From Flavobacteriaceae bacterium (GTDB lineage: Bacteria; Bacteroidota; Bacteroidia; Flavobacteriales; Flavobacteriaceae): 39,011 nucleotides of DNA. The stretch spans positions 1 to 39,011 of the forward strand of contig CANHWG010000024.1 in NCBI GenBank assembly GCA_947464335.1, read 5' to 3'. This document shows positions 16,764 to 24,813 of the stretch, piece after piece. The first letter of the stretch is position 1. Each line of letters begins with the position of its first letter. The notes beneath the pieces are model-generated. The model did not search any database and was not told where the DNA came from. It saw only the letters and a list, made by a program, of their open reading frames with translations. A program made the position numbers and the translations under genes.

Positions 16764-16766
16764 AAA

Positions 16767-17705
16767 ATGAGTCCAAAATCACTATGGCATATCGCATCAA
16801 ACTTCTCGGAAATAAGAGAAGAAAGCCCAAGTAATGATGGTTCTTTGATTGAAGTTGAAGCACTTTATTCAGCAATAAGTATAGGAACAGAAACCCTAGT
16901 GGCTACTGGTAAAGTTCCATCTGAAATGCATGATAAAATGACAGTTCCCTATATGGAAGGTAGTTTTAATTTTCCCCTAAAATACGGGTATTCATTAGTA
17001 GGTAAAACCCACGCTCAGGAACTCGTTCATATTATGCATCCGCATCAAAGTGCAATTGTAGTTAATCCTAAAAGTTGCTTTTACTTTTCCGATACGATTA
17101 ATCCAATAGTGGCCACTCAGTTTTCAAATTTAGAAACTGTAGTGAATGCTTTATGGACATCCGAAGTAACCAAAGAAGATACAGTTTTAGTTTGTGGCTC
17201 TGGAAGTGTTGGAATTTTGTTAGCAAAAACACTAAAAGACTATATAGACGCAAAAGTATATATCAAAGAAGTCAATGAAGAAAAGGTTCGAAAACTAAAA
17301 CATTTAGGGTTTGATATTGCCGAAGACTTTATGAATTTTGATATTGCGTTCAATGTTTCTGCCAATGAAAATGGCCTACAATATTGCATTGATCATATGG
17401 TAACCGAAGGTAAAATAATTGAGCTCAGTTGGTACGGAACGAAAAAGGTTGAACTGAATTTGGGTACAGATTTTCATTATAAAAGACTTCAAATACTAAG
17501 TTCACAAGTATCAGAAATACCCAAAAAATACCAAGGAGAATTTGACTTTGTATCTCGAAAAAAGTGGGTTGAAAAAATTATGCTTCAAGTAGATTTTTTG
17601 CCATTAATCACCAATATAATTCCGTTTGAAGAATTGCCACAATTCTTTTCAGATATTAGAAAAAATAAGTCACAAAACCATTTTATAACAATAGTAAAAT
17701 ATTAG
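16767..17705 (+). CDS. BchC-like medium-chain dehydrogenase
   Basis: The 312-residue protein is a medium-chain dehydrogenase/reductase of the BchC-like type: ALYSAISIGTETLVATGKVP, then LKYGYSLVGKT and a Rossmann dinucleotide site VLVCGSGSVGILLAKTL (about residues 148-165). The catalytic Cys-His-Glu zinc ligands and the four-cysteine structural zinc loop of alcohol dehydrogenases are not seen. It probably oxidises or reduces an alcohol/carbonyl on the pathway intermediate with NAD(P). It lies 3 nt after the RibD-type gene and 2 nt before the PTPS-like gene, which argues for consecutive steps. Confidence 0.82.
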   Translation: MSPKSLWHIASNFSEIREESPSNDGSLIEVEALYSAISIGTETLVATGKVPSEMHDKMTVPYMEGSFNFPLKYGYSLVGKTHAQELVHIMHPHQSAIVVNPKSCFYFSDTINPIVATQFSNLETVVNALWTSEVTKEDTVLVCGSGSVGILLAKTLKDYIDAKVYIKEVNEEKVRKLKHLGFDIAEDFMNFDIAFNVSANENGLQYCIDHMVTEGKIIELSWYGTKKVELNLGTDFHYKRLQILSSQVSEIPKKYQGEFDFVSRKKWVEKIMLQVDFLPLITNIIPFEELPQFFSDIRKNKSQNHFITIVKY

Positions 17706-17707
17706 CT

Positions 17708-18079
17708 ATGTACTTTGTAAAAATTCGCGAAAGCATGATGATTGCGCATTCCTTACCACATCCTTTTTTTGGTCCAGCTCAAAACGTGCATGGGGCAACT
17801 TTTGTAGTCGATGTCACCTTTAAATCAAGTCAATTGGACGAGCACAATGTAGTAATTGATATTGGTCTTGCTCATACCATTGTAAAAGACATTGTCAAAA
17901 AACTGGATTATCAAAATTTGGATGATTTAGAAATTTTCAAAGGTCAATTAACCACAACCGAGTTTGTAGCAAAGTATATTCAGGAAGAAGTTACTACAAA
18001 AGTAGCTTCCTTTTTTAGCGGAACGATAGGCGTTTGCATAAAAGAAAATCCGAATGCTTGGGCTGGTTTTGAAGCATAA
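17708..18079 (+). CDS. 6-pyruvoyl-tetrahydropterin synthase (PTPS/QueD)-fold protein with degenerate active site
   Basis: The 123-residue length and layout are those of the PTPS T-fold: MIAHSLPH, QNVHGATFVVDVTF, VVIDIGLAHTIVKDIV, LTTTEFVAKYI and a terminal CIKENPNAWAGF. Key positions differ. Where PTPS has CxxxHGH, this has Ala24-Q-N-V-His28-G-Ala30: the catalytic Cys and the third zinc His are absent. The LDH motif is LDY. His14, His18, His28 and the substrate-binding Glu near the C-terminus remain. Standard PTPS or 6-carboxytetrahydropterin synthase chemistry is therefore unlikely, although a pterin-like ligand may still bind. It is usually annotated as QueD; there are no queC/E/F neighbours. 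Confidence 0.85.
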   Translation: MYFVKIRESMMIAHSLPHPFFGPAQNVHGATFVVDVTFKSSQLDEHNVVIDIGLAHTIVKDIVKKLDYQNLDDLEIFKGQLTTTEFVAKYIQEEVTTKVASFFSGTIGVCIKENPNAWAGFEA

Positions 18080-18082
18080 AAT

Positions 18083-19090
18083 ATGAAAAAGCAAAAGTTT
18101 GTTTTGGTCAATGCATTACCACTAGATATTGTTTCTGGCGGCAATGTTTATAACCAAAATCTTTGTAACGCTTTTGCAAATAAAGGCATTGAAATTGACT
18201 ATCTATTTACAAAAGAAATCGAAAAAACAATTTTAGGTTTAGATGAAGAATGTATCATTTTGGTGGATAGTTTTTGTTTAAATGAAAAAGTAAATTGGAT
18301 AAACCTACTTAACAGAAAAATAATTTTATTACTGCATTTAGCGCCCAGTGCTGATGATCAAAAAAACACAGAAAAGCGCAACGAAATTATCGAAGTTGAA
18401 AAGTTTATTTTCAAAAATTTCCCGATCATAACGGCAGGTAAGAAAGCCATAGAATACATAGAAACCAACTATAATTTCCATGTTGATAGTTATGAAATTG
18501 TACCGCCAGCAATTAGTTCTTCCTGGATAAAGAAAGCTAATTACAATTTGTTACCCAAAAAGTTATTGGTCATCGGAACAATTACCGAAAGAAAAGGTTA
18601 TAAAAGATTGATTGAAGCGTTATCATTACTTAAAGAAACGGATTGGATTTGTGATTGTTACGGAAGTATTTCGGATACTACATTAATGCAAGAAATTACA
18701 AGGTTAATAAAAGAAAATGGCTTAGAAAATAGAATACAGTTTTTAGGAAAAATAGATAATTCTAAAATGAATCTACTGCAAACAACCTATGATTTATTGG
18801 TGCAACTTTCCGATGAAGAAAACAATAGTGTCGCGCTGATGGAAGCTATTGCATCTGGACTACCATTTATTAGTACACCAACCGGAAATCATCATTATTA
18901 TAAAGAAAATAAATGTGGTTTTATTACTTCGGGGTTTGAAAGTGAAACCATTGCAAAGGAAATACGACCAGTTTTAGAAGAAGCACAGACCTATGAGTTG
19001 CTAGTGCAATCACTTTCAAGAGTTGCTCCAAATACCTGGGATAAAAACATTGAAAGCATTTTGACATTTACCAAAAAACTATGGAGTTAG
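18083..19090 (+). CDS. Family 4 glycosyltransferase (GT-B fold)
   Basis: The 335-residue cytoplasmic protein has the C-terminal nucleotide-sugar domain of GT4: KKLLVIGTITERKGYKRLIE (about residues 160-179), ENRIQFLGKI, and the E-x7-E region EENNSVALMEAIASGLPF (about 252-269). The N-terminal half has the SGGNVYNQNL loop of GT-B enzymes. It should transfer a sugar from an NDP-sugar with retention of configuration. Donor and acceptor are unknown. It begins 3 nt after the PTPS-like gene and overlaps the ICMT-like gene by 10 nt. Confidence 0.88.
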   Translation: MKKQKFVLVNALPLDIVSGGNVYNQNLCNAFANKGIEIDYLFTKEIEKTILGLDEECIILVDSFCLNEKVNWINLLNRKIILLLHLAPSADDQKNTEKRNEIIEVEKFIFKNFPIITAGKKAIEYIETNYNFHVDSYEIVPPAISSSWIKKANYNLLPKKLLVIGTITERKGYKRLIEALSLLKETDWICDCYGSISDTTLMQEITRLIKENGLENRIQFLGKIDNSKMNLLQTTYDLLVQLSDEENNSVALMEAIASGLPFISTPTGNHHYYKENKCGFITSGFESETIAKEIRPVLEEAQTYELLVQSLSRVAPNTWDKNIESILTFTKKLWS

Positions 19091-19671
19091 CGTTGTGTAT
19101 TTTATATGGTTCATTGTTGTTGGAACTGATTTTTTTTCACGTCCCTAGTGTTGCCAATACGCAAGTGTTTTTCACTAATGAACAATCCGTAATTGATAAA
19201 TACAACAACTATCAATATGTTTTTAAATGGAGTCAACAACAGAAACTTCTATTTCTTTTAGTTCCGCATATTCTAAATATACATGCTTTTTTCTTTCCAC
19301 TATTGGTTATTTTTTTTCAAGAAAACGCTTGGAATACCATGGCCACTGTTGGTGTTTTTATAGCAATTTTAGGAAGACTGCTTTCGTTTTATGCCATGTT
19401 GCAAATTCGGAAAAACAACTCGCAGGAAAACGATAATTTTAAATTACATACTAACGGAATTTTTTCAATTTCACGAAATCCTATTCAACTCGGAATGTAC
19501 TTTTTTTATATTGGAGTTTGTCTGATTAATTTGAATTATTTTCTCATAATTCCATTTTTGATTTACTTTTTCTATAATGACTTTCGAATAAAAATTGAAG
19601 AAGATTTTCTAGAAGTTAAATTCAAAGAAACTTATTTAAATTATAAATTTAAAACCCGAAGATATCTCTAA
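19081..19671 (+). CDS. Isoprenylcysteine carboxyl methyltransferase-like membrane methyltransferase
   Basis: The 196-residue protein has about four to five membrane helices and the ICMT/phospholipid-methyltransferase signature: FKLHTNGIFSISRNPIQLGM, then EEDFLEVKFKETYLNY and RRYL at the C-terminus. The family methylates membrane-embedded or lipid substrates with SAM from the cytoplasmic side. As no prenylated protein pathway is visible, a lipid-linked pathway product is more likely (inference). It overlaps the neighbours by 10 and 1 nt. Confidence 0.85.
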   Translation: MELALCILYGSLLLELIFFHVPSVANTQVFFTNEQSVIDKYNNYQYVFKWSQQQKLLFLLVPHILNIHAFFFPLLVIFFQENAWNTMATVGVFIAILGRLLSFYAMLQIRKNNSQENDNFKLHTNGIFSISRNPIQLGMYFFYIGVCLINLNYFLIIPFLIYFFYNDFRIKIEEDFLEVKFKETYLNYKFKTRRYL

Positions 19672-20360
19672 TGAATCAACAAAAAGAAATTGTCAATTGG
19701 TTTAACAAAACCTATTCTCAACACGGTGAATTATACTTAAGACCTAAACAGGCCTATTCTATTTTTTTAAAGATGCTTGAGGCAAAACCTAACGAAAAAC
19801 TACTTGATGTAGCTTGTGGTTTGGGTAGAGTTATCGAAGTTGGATTAGAAAAAGGGATTGAAGTTTCGGGAATTGATATCTCGGATGTTGCTGTAGAAAA
19901 GTGTCAAAAGAAGTTTCCAAACAATGAGGTGTTGGTGGCTAATGCCGAAGAACTTCCGTTTTCCGAAAAACAGTTTGAATACATCACGTGCCTTGGTTCA
20001 TTAGAAAGGATGCTAAATAGAGAAAAGGTAGTCGAAGAAATGAAAAGGGTATTAAAAGACCATGGTAAAATTTGTTTTTTGGTTAGAAACTCCGAATCTT
20101 GGTTTTGGAAATTCATTCAAAAACCACTTGGCTTTGTAAATAGAAAAGGACATCAAGATGCATTGTCACTCGATGAATGGTCTTCATTTCTGGAAAAACA
20201 AGGATTGAAAATCACGTCAGTTTATAAAGACCAATGGCCATTGATGCAATGGAAAAGATGGTTTTCTTTAGGATTTTGGAACGGTTATGAGAAAATTCAT
20301 TACGGGTTTATTCCGGTAAAGTATGCCTATGAGTTTATCTTTATTTGTGAGAAAAGCTAA
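19671..20360 (+). CDS. Class I SAM-dependent methyltransferase (second in operon)
   Basis: The 229-residue protein has motif I KLLDVACGLGRVIEVGLEKG (about residues 44-63), VSGIDISDVAVEKCQKKF, the NAEELPFSEKQFEYITCLGS block and VLKDHGKICFLVRNSES. This is the UbiE/COQ5-like Methyltransf_11 type acting on small molecules or lipids. The start ATG shares its A with the stop of the preceding gene (TAATG). The C-terminal half is rich in Trp/Phe (WKRWFSLGFWNGYEKI), possibly forming a hydrophobic acceptor site or membrane contact. It is distinct in sequence from the operon's first methyltransferase. Confidence 0.87.
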   Translation: MNQQKEIVNWFNKTYSQHGELYLRPKQAYSIFLKMLEAKPNEKLLDVACGLGRVIEVGLEKGIEVSGIDISDVAVEKCQKKFPNNEVLVANAEELPFSEKQFEYITCLGSLERMLNREKVVEEMKRVLKDHGKICFLVRNSESWFWKFIQKPLGFVNRKGHQDALSLDEWSSFLEKQGLKITSVYKDQWPLMQWKRWFSLGFWNGYEKIHYGFIPVKYAYEFIFICEKS

Positions 20361-20401
20361 GACTATTAATTCGAGTTATATCTGAAACGAATCTCTAAAA
20401 T

Positions 20402-22099
20402 ATGATAACAGTAGTATTGTTTTTACTTCTTAATTTTGTATTGTTCTTACCGCGGTATGTTTTCAATAGTAAAACCGCTGCTTTTTTTCCAATAAAAGAG
20501 TTTACCCCAAAAGGTAAAATACGAGTACAACCTTTGCTAACACGTTTTAATGAAGATGTTTTTAGAGTAAATTTTGAATATGCTTTATTTGTTTTATTGT
20601 TGTTGGTTTTCAAAAACCAGATTCCATTAGAATACGCCCAATTACTCGCGAGTTTTTTTTATACATTTTCATTGATTTTTTTTCTGTATCATAATAGTAT
20701 TTTTTCAATTTACAAATCGTATCCATCCTTAAAATCCGATTATCCGCTTATTCTTCAAGGTATAAAAATTGGGTTATCTGGTTTTAGATTTTACTTTTTT
20801 ATCGGCTGTTTACTCTTTTTAGGATTAGTTGTCTTTAGCTTTTGGACTAATTTTTACCTCGTTGAAAAAGTATATTATAATTCATTTTGGTTGACAATTT
20901 GTTGTTGTATAATAAGTATTCTAGGGATTACTTATTTTATTTATAAACGACTTAATCTATTTCGATTAAAAATAGAACACGAATTCGATTACCATCATTT
21001 CGGCACTATACAATCGAGTGTTTTTATGTTAAATTCTAATCTTTTTTTTTCGGCAAAATCAAAAATAGAATTAAGTCAAATACCCAACCTTATAGAAGAA
21101 ACGATTCTTAAAATCCCAATAAATATAGTTATGAAGGCCATTCCAAATGTTTACATTATTGGAATAGAGTCGTATGGTGCGATTTTACTAGAAAATGAAG
21201 AATACGCTCAAAAATATGAAGCGTTAATGAATAAACTTTATACCAAATTAAACAGTAACGATTGGCAGGCAGTCTCTACTCTTTCTGAAACCACAGTAAC
21301 CGGAGGCACTTCTTGGGTTTCGTATAGTTCAGTATTGAAAGGAGTTAATATAAAAAGTGATTTTATGTATCGCCATTTGATTAATAATCAGGAAAAATAT
21401 AATACACAATCTTTTTTTACTCTTTTTGAGGAACTAGGATATGAAAATTACCTTATTTCGGGTCTGGGCGGGTTTGAGAATTATACTATTGAATGGGAAA
21501 AGATTTTATCTTTTTTTGACACCAAAAATGTTATAAAATATGCAGATTTAGACTATAAAGGCGAAAGATTTAATTTTGGACCCTCAGCACCCGATCAATA
21601 TTTGCTGAATAAATCGAGAGCTTTGATACAAAAGAACACTTCGGGTAAACCATTTGCATTATTTGTAGAAACCATAAACTCACATTATAATTTTGATTCG
21701 CCTACACAATTATTAGAGGATTGGAAAACCTGTAATACGGCAACGAGAGAAGATTATATGCCTTTACAGAATTTAACCGAGAAAGTAATAGATAATTATT
21801 TCAAAGCAATAACTTATCAATTAGAGAATTTGGTAAACTTCATCCTTTCGGATACTGAAAATAATTCAATTTATCTTCTTTTTGGCGATCATCAACCGCC
21901 ATTAATTACTAATGCAAAAAACAGCTACAAAACCCCAGTTCATATAATTACAAAAGACAAAACCTTCATTATGCAATTGCAAAATAAAGGTTTTAATGAA
22001 GGTGTTTTATGCCCATTATTTGACAATACAATTTGCCATTTTGAGATTAAAAAACTATTTTTTGATAGTTATTTTAATGTGTTTTCAAAAAGAAATTAA
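20402..22099 (+). CDS. LtaS-like membrane phosphotransferase (alkaline phosphatase/sulfatase superfamily)
   Basis: The 565-residue protein has five N-terminal membrane helices (residues 1-190), then an extracytoplasmic sulfatase-fold domain (about 245-560). Catalytic elements are VYIIGIESYG with metal ligand Glu256, the nucleophile loop TGGTSWVSYSSVLKG (Thr303, matching the LtaS threonine) and LLFGDHQPPL with Asp495/His496. LtaS-type enzymes move glycerol phosphate (and related phospho-alcohols) from phospholipids to acceptors; others transfer phosphoethanolamine. As the last gene of the operon, 41 nt after the methyltransferase, it probably decorates the flipped product on the periplasmic side. 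The gene ends 23 nt from the convergent T9SS cargo gene. Confidence 0.87.
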   Translation: MITVVLFLLLNFVLFLPRYVFNSKTAAFFPIKEFTPKGKIRVQPLLTRFNEDVFRVNFEYALFVLLLLVFKNQIPLEYAQLLASFFYTFSLIFFLYHNSIFSIYKSYPSLKSDYPLILQGIKIGLSGFRFYFFIGCLLFLGLVVFSFWTNFYLVEKVYYNSFWLTICCCIISILGITYFIYKRLNLFRLKIEHEFDYHHFGTIQSSVFMLNSNLFFSAKSKIELSQIPNLIEETILKIPINIVMKAIPNVYIIGIESYGAILLENEEYAQKYEALMNKLYTKLNSNDWQAVSTLSETTVTGGTSWVSYSSVLKGVNIKSDFMYRHLINNQEKYNTQSFFTLFEELGYENYLISGLGGFENYTIEWEKILSFFDTKNVIKYADLDYKGERFNFGPSAPDQYLLNKSRALIQKNTSGKPFALFVETINSHYNFDSPTQLLEDWKTCNTATREDYMPLQNLTEKVIDNYFKAITYQLENLVNFILSDTENNSIYLLFGDHQPPLITNAKNSYKTPVHIITKDKTFIMQLQNKGFNEGVLCPLFDNTICHFEIKKLFFDSYFNVFSKRN

Positions 22100-22122
22100 T
22101 AGTGTTACAGAATAAAACATAG

Positions 22123-22908
22123 CTATTCAATAATTATTTTCTTCCAGGACTTTTCGGTGTCATTTACTAATTCAATAAGATAAACACCTGATTTTAAGCC
22201 AGAAACATTACAGTCTACGGTTTCGTTTTCTGAATCAACTTTTACTGTTTTTACAAAAGCACCTGTTTGGCTATATACATTAATTACATTTAAATTGGTT
22301 TTGGTTTTTACAGTAAATTCTCCTTGAGAAGGATTGGGATATACCTGTGAAGCAGCTAAAGAAAAATCTTCTACACCAAGTACGGTAAATGGGGTATTAA
22401 TTGCATAACCTCTGTTTGAATTTCCATGATTATTTAATGCAAAGCCAGGGGTATTTCTTCTGGCAAAAGCAAAATCTATCGAGTTATCGGCAAAGTTAAA
22501 AGGATAATCATTAGAGTCACCAGTAACAAAAGGTCTGTTAAAAACAATAGTTCTAAGTCCGGCAGAAGGCGTATTGTTGGTACTTGAAACCAGTGTCCAA
22601 TTATTAACCGCATCTGCTGAAGGCGCAAAGGGACTATTATTATGTACGGCATCTACTAATGTAACATCATTCCAAAATACTACATCTTCACCAATATTCA
22701 TTCCGTCACCATCATTAAAAGATCCAAATTGTAAGGCAAACCAACGGTCATTTGGGCCAGTAAGAGTTAAGGTGGCTCTAGAAGTTGCATTATCGAGTAA
22801 CAAAGTGGCAGTAGTATTACTTAATAAAGTAACTTGTCCAGTAGTTTTTTGTTGAGCATAACCTACAAGATTAATAATTGAGAGTAGTAATAAAGTAATT
22901 TTTTTCAT
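22123..22908 (-). CDS. Secreted protein with type IX secretion C-terminal sorting domain
   Basis: The 261-residue protein has a signal peptide (MKKITLLLLSIINLVGYAQQ), a beta-rich, Asn/Thr-rich middle domain (about 22-180) that resembles the DOMON-like or beta-sandwich domains of secreted flavobacterial proteins, and a C-terminal type-A T9SS sorting domain. The latter shows VYPNPSQGEFTVKT, VINVYSQTGAFVKTV, LKSGVYLIEL and a final KKIIIE. It should be exported by Sec, then through the T9SS to the surface or medium. Function of the middle domain is unknown. Its start lies 5 nt after the ankyrin gene, so the two form an operon. Confidence 0.88.
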   Translation of the reverse strand: MKKITLLLLSIINLVGYAQQKTTGQVTLLSNTTATLLLDNATSRATLTLTGPNDRWFALQFGSFNDGDGMNIGEDVVFWNDVTLVDAVHNNSPFAPSADAVNNWTLVSSTNNTPSAGLRTIVFNRPFVTGDSNDYPFNFADNSIDFAFARRNTPGFALNNHGNSNRGYAINTPFTVLGVEDFSLAASQVYPNPSQGEFTVKTKTNLNVINVYSQTGAFVKTVKVDSENETVDCNVSGLKSGVYLIELVNDTEKSWKKIIIE

Positions 22909-22913
22909 AGTGA

Positions 22914-23435
22914 TTATTTTAATAGTTCAATGATTTCATCGTTTCCGGAGAAAACAGCATACTCAAATGCTGTTTTCTCTTTTTTATCTTTATGTGTTTT
23001 GTCTGCTTTATGTTCTAATAATAAGGCAACAAGTTTAGTGTTTTTAAACATTACAGCATAAATAAGAGCCGTAGTTCCATTTTCGTCAAAAATATTAATA
23101 TTTGCCTTTTTTTCAATTAATAAAATCGCTATTTCATTATTTCCTTTTACAATACAAGCCATCAACGGTGTCCCCATTTTACTGGTTCCGTTAATATCGC
23201 AACCTTTTTCTATCAATAATTTTGCCACTTCATTATTTCCTCTATAACAAGCAAGCACCAATGGTGAATATCCTTCCGCATTTATAGAATTTATGGCATT
23301 AGGGTCTGATTTTAAAAGTTGTTGAGCTTGGTCTACGGTTCCTTTTCTAGCGATATCAAAAATACTGAGTACTTCTTGACTGAAAACCTGATGGGTTGAG
23401 AAGAGTAATAGTAATGTGTAAAATGTTTTTATCAT
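22914..23435 (-). CDS. Periplasmic ankyrin-repeat protein
   Basis: The 173-residue protein has a signal peptide (MIKTFYTLLLLFSTHQVFSQ) and four to five ankyrin repeats with typical words: INAEGYSPLVLACYRGNNEV, LLIEKGCDINGTSKMGTPL, NIFDENGTTALIYAV and KEKTAFEYAVFSGNDEI. Ankyrin repeats bind proteins; the signal peptide places it in the periplasm or outer membrane space. It is translated just upstream (5 nt) of the T9SS cargo gene, suggesting a binding or protective role for that protein (inference). Confidence 0.88.
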   Translation of the reverse strand: MIKTFYTLLLLFSTHQVFSQEVLSIFDIARKGTVDQAQQLLKSDPNAINSINAEGYSPLVLACYRGNNEVAKLLIEKGCDINGTSKMGTPLMACIVKGNNEIAILLIEKKANINIFDENGTTALIYAVMFKNTKLVALLLEHKADKTHKDKKEKTAFEYAVFSGNDEIIELLK

Positions 23436-23514
23436 GCGTTAAAATATCAATGATAAGACTTTATCTATTCTAAAAAGGAAATAAAATAGTGTATGATTTC
23501 CATTTAAATAGTCT

Positions 23515-24540
23515 TTAACCTAATGCTCTTGTTGAATCTCGTTGTCGTAATTCGGTGTTAATAGTTTTTGTGGAAAAAGTAAACGATTCTTCTTTACTTT
23601 CTAATTTATCAATTAAAAGTTGAGCAGCAACTTCGCCAATTTCTGGTCCGTGTTGGCTAACTGTTGACAAACTTGGTGTCATTCGACGAGACCAAACTCC
23701 GTCAGCAAAACCAATAATCGATAATTGCTGTGGTATTTTATAACCGTTTTGGATTCCGAGTTTCATTGCGGTTACTGAAGCATGTTCGTCTAAAGCAAAA
23801 ACGCCATCAGGTTTATTTTTAATAAAAAAGCCGCCTATTTTTGAATTAAATTCTTCGTTGTTATTGGTTAAAATAATCAAATTTTCATCCACCTCAATTC
23901 CGTTATTTTCAAGTGCTTTATAGAAACCTTGGGCTCTTAATTTACCGACACTTAAATTATCAATGGCAGAAAGTAGTGCGATTTTTTTACAACCTGTTTT
24001 TATTAAATGCTCTACGGCATTGATGGCTGACTCAAAATCATCAACAATTACTTTATCACAATTTACTTCATCGACAATTCGGTCAAACATTACTATTGGT
24101 GTTCCTTCATTTATTATACTTGTAAAATGGTCAAATTTTTGCAGTTTTTGGGATTCTTCAGCTATTGAAAGTATAAATCCATCTATTGTGCCGTTACTCA
24201 ACATTTCGAGGGCATTAATTTCTTTTTCTAAAGATTCATTTGAGATACAGGTAATTACTTTATATCCTTTTTCATCAGCTACTTTTTCTATTCCGCTAAA
24301 AACTTTTGCAAAAAATGAATTTAAAATATTTGGAATAATAACACCAATAGTTTTGGTCTTTCTGTTTTTTAAGCTCAGTCCAATAACATTTGGTTTATAA
24401 TTTTTGAGTTTGGCATATTCTTGTACCCTTTTTTTGGTGGGCTCACTTATTTCGGGACTACCATTCAAGGCCTTAGAAACTGTAGAAACAGAAACTCCTA
24501 ATTCTTTTGCAATTTGTTTTAATGTGGCTTTCGATTTCAT
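23515..24540 (-). CDS. LacI/PurR-family transcriptional regulator
   Basis: The 341-residue protein begins with a LacI helix-turn-helix (TLKQIAKELGVSVSTVSKAL, residues 5-24, and hinge NYKPNVIGLSLK), then a periplasmic-binding-protein-like effector domain (TIGVIIPNILNSFFAKVFSG; GFILSIAEES; DRIVDEVNCDKVIVDDF; PDGVFALDEHASVTAMK; SIIGFADGVWSRRMTPSLST). It probably binds a sugar or nucleoside-type effector. No sugar-catabolic gene is adjacent, so its targets are likely elsewhere. Transcription is divergent from rplM, 273 nt away. Confidence 0.93.
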   Translation of the reverse strand: MKSKATLKQIAKELGVSVSTVSKALNGSPEISEPTKKRVQEYAKLKNYKPNVIGLSLKNRKTKTIGVIIPNILNSFFAKVFSGIEKVADEKGYKVITCISNESLEKEINALEMLSNGTIDGFILSIAEESQKLQKFDHFTSIINEGTPIVMFDRIVDEVNCDKVIVDDFESAINAVEHLIKTGCKKIALLSAIDNLSVGKLRAQGFYKALENNGIEVDENLIILTNNNEEFNSKIGGFFIKNKPDGVFALDEHASVTAMKLGIQNGYKIPQQLSIIGFADGVWSRRMTPSLSTVSQHGPEIGEVAAQLLIDKLESKEESFTFSTKTINTELRQRDSTRALG

Positions 24541-24738
24541 CTTTTAGTTACTTGAAATGTAAAAATAGTAAATTTTATATCTTAATGATTTAAATAAAAT
24601 TTAAAGTTGCTTCTATTTTGTTAATAACTATGCTGCATTAGAAAAGAAAAAACATATAGTTTTAATATGCTAACACCCATCATTTAAAGGATTTTAGCTA
24701 AAATTTTAGACTTTCTAAAAATATTTAAAAAATGCTAC

Positions 24739-24768
24739 TTGCATTATTGATAAATAATTGTACTTTTG
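24739..24768 (+). promoter_or_regulatory. Promoter of rplM-rpsI
   Basis: TTG (24739-24741) is separated by 19 nt from TACTTTTG (24761-24768), matching the Bacteroidota TTG/TTTG-N19-TAnnTTTG consensus. Confidence 0.8.
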
Positions 24769-24771
24769 CAC

Positions 24772-24785
24772 TCCCTTTATTGGGA
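24772..24785 (+). promoter_or_regulatory. Small hairpin in the rplM leader, possible L13 autoregulatory leader
   Basis: TCCC-TTTATT-GGGA lies at the predicted 5' end of the rplM mRNA. Ribosomal-protein leaders with hairpins at this place are known in the phylum; assignment here is tentative. Confidence 0.4.
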
Positions 24786-24813
24786 ATGGAATGTTTAATT
24801 AAAATAAATAATT

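Noticed and set aside
17708..18079. queD of a queuosine/7-deazaguanine pathway
   Set aside because: The catalytic Cys and the HGH zinc site are missing and there are no queC, queE or queF genes nearby.
20395..20613. Minus-strand frame opposite the LtaS-like gene start
   Set aside because: Basic, low-complexity translation typical of an antisense shadow.
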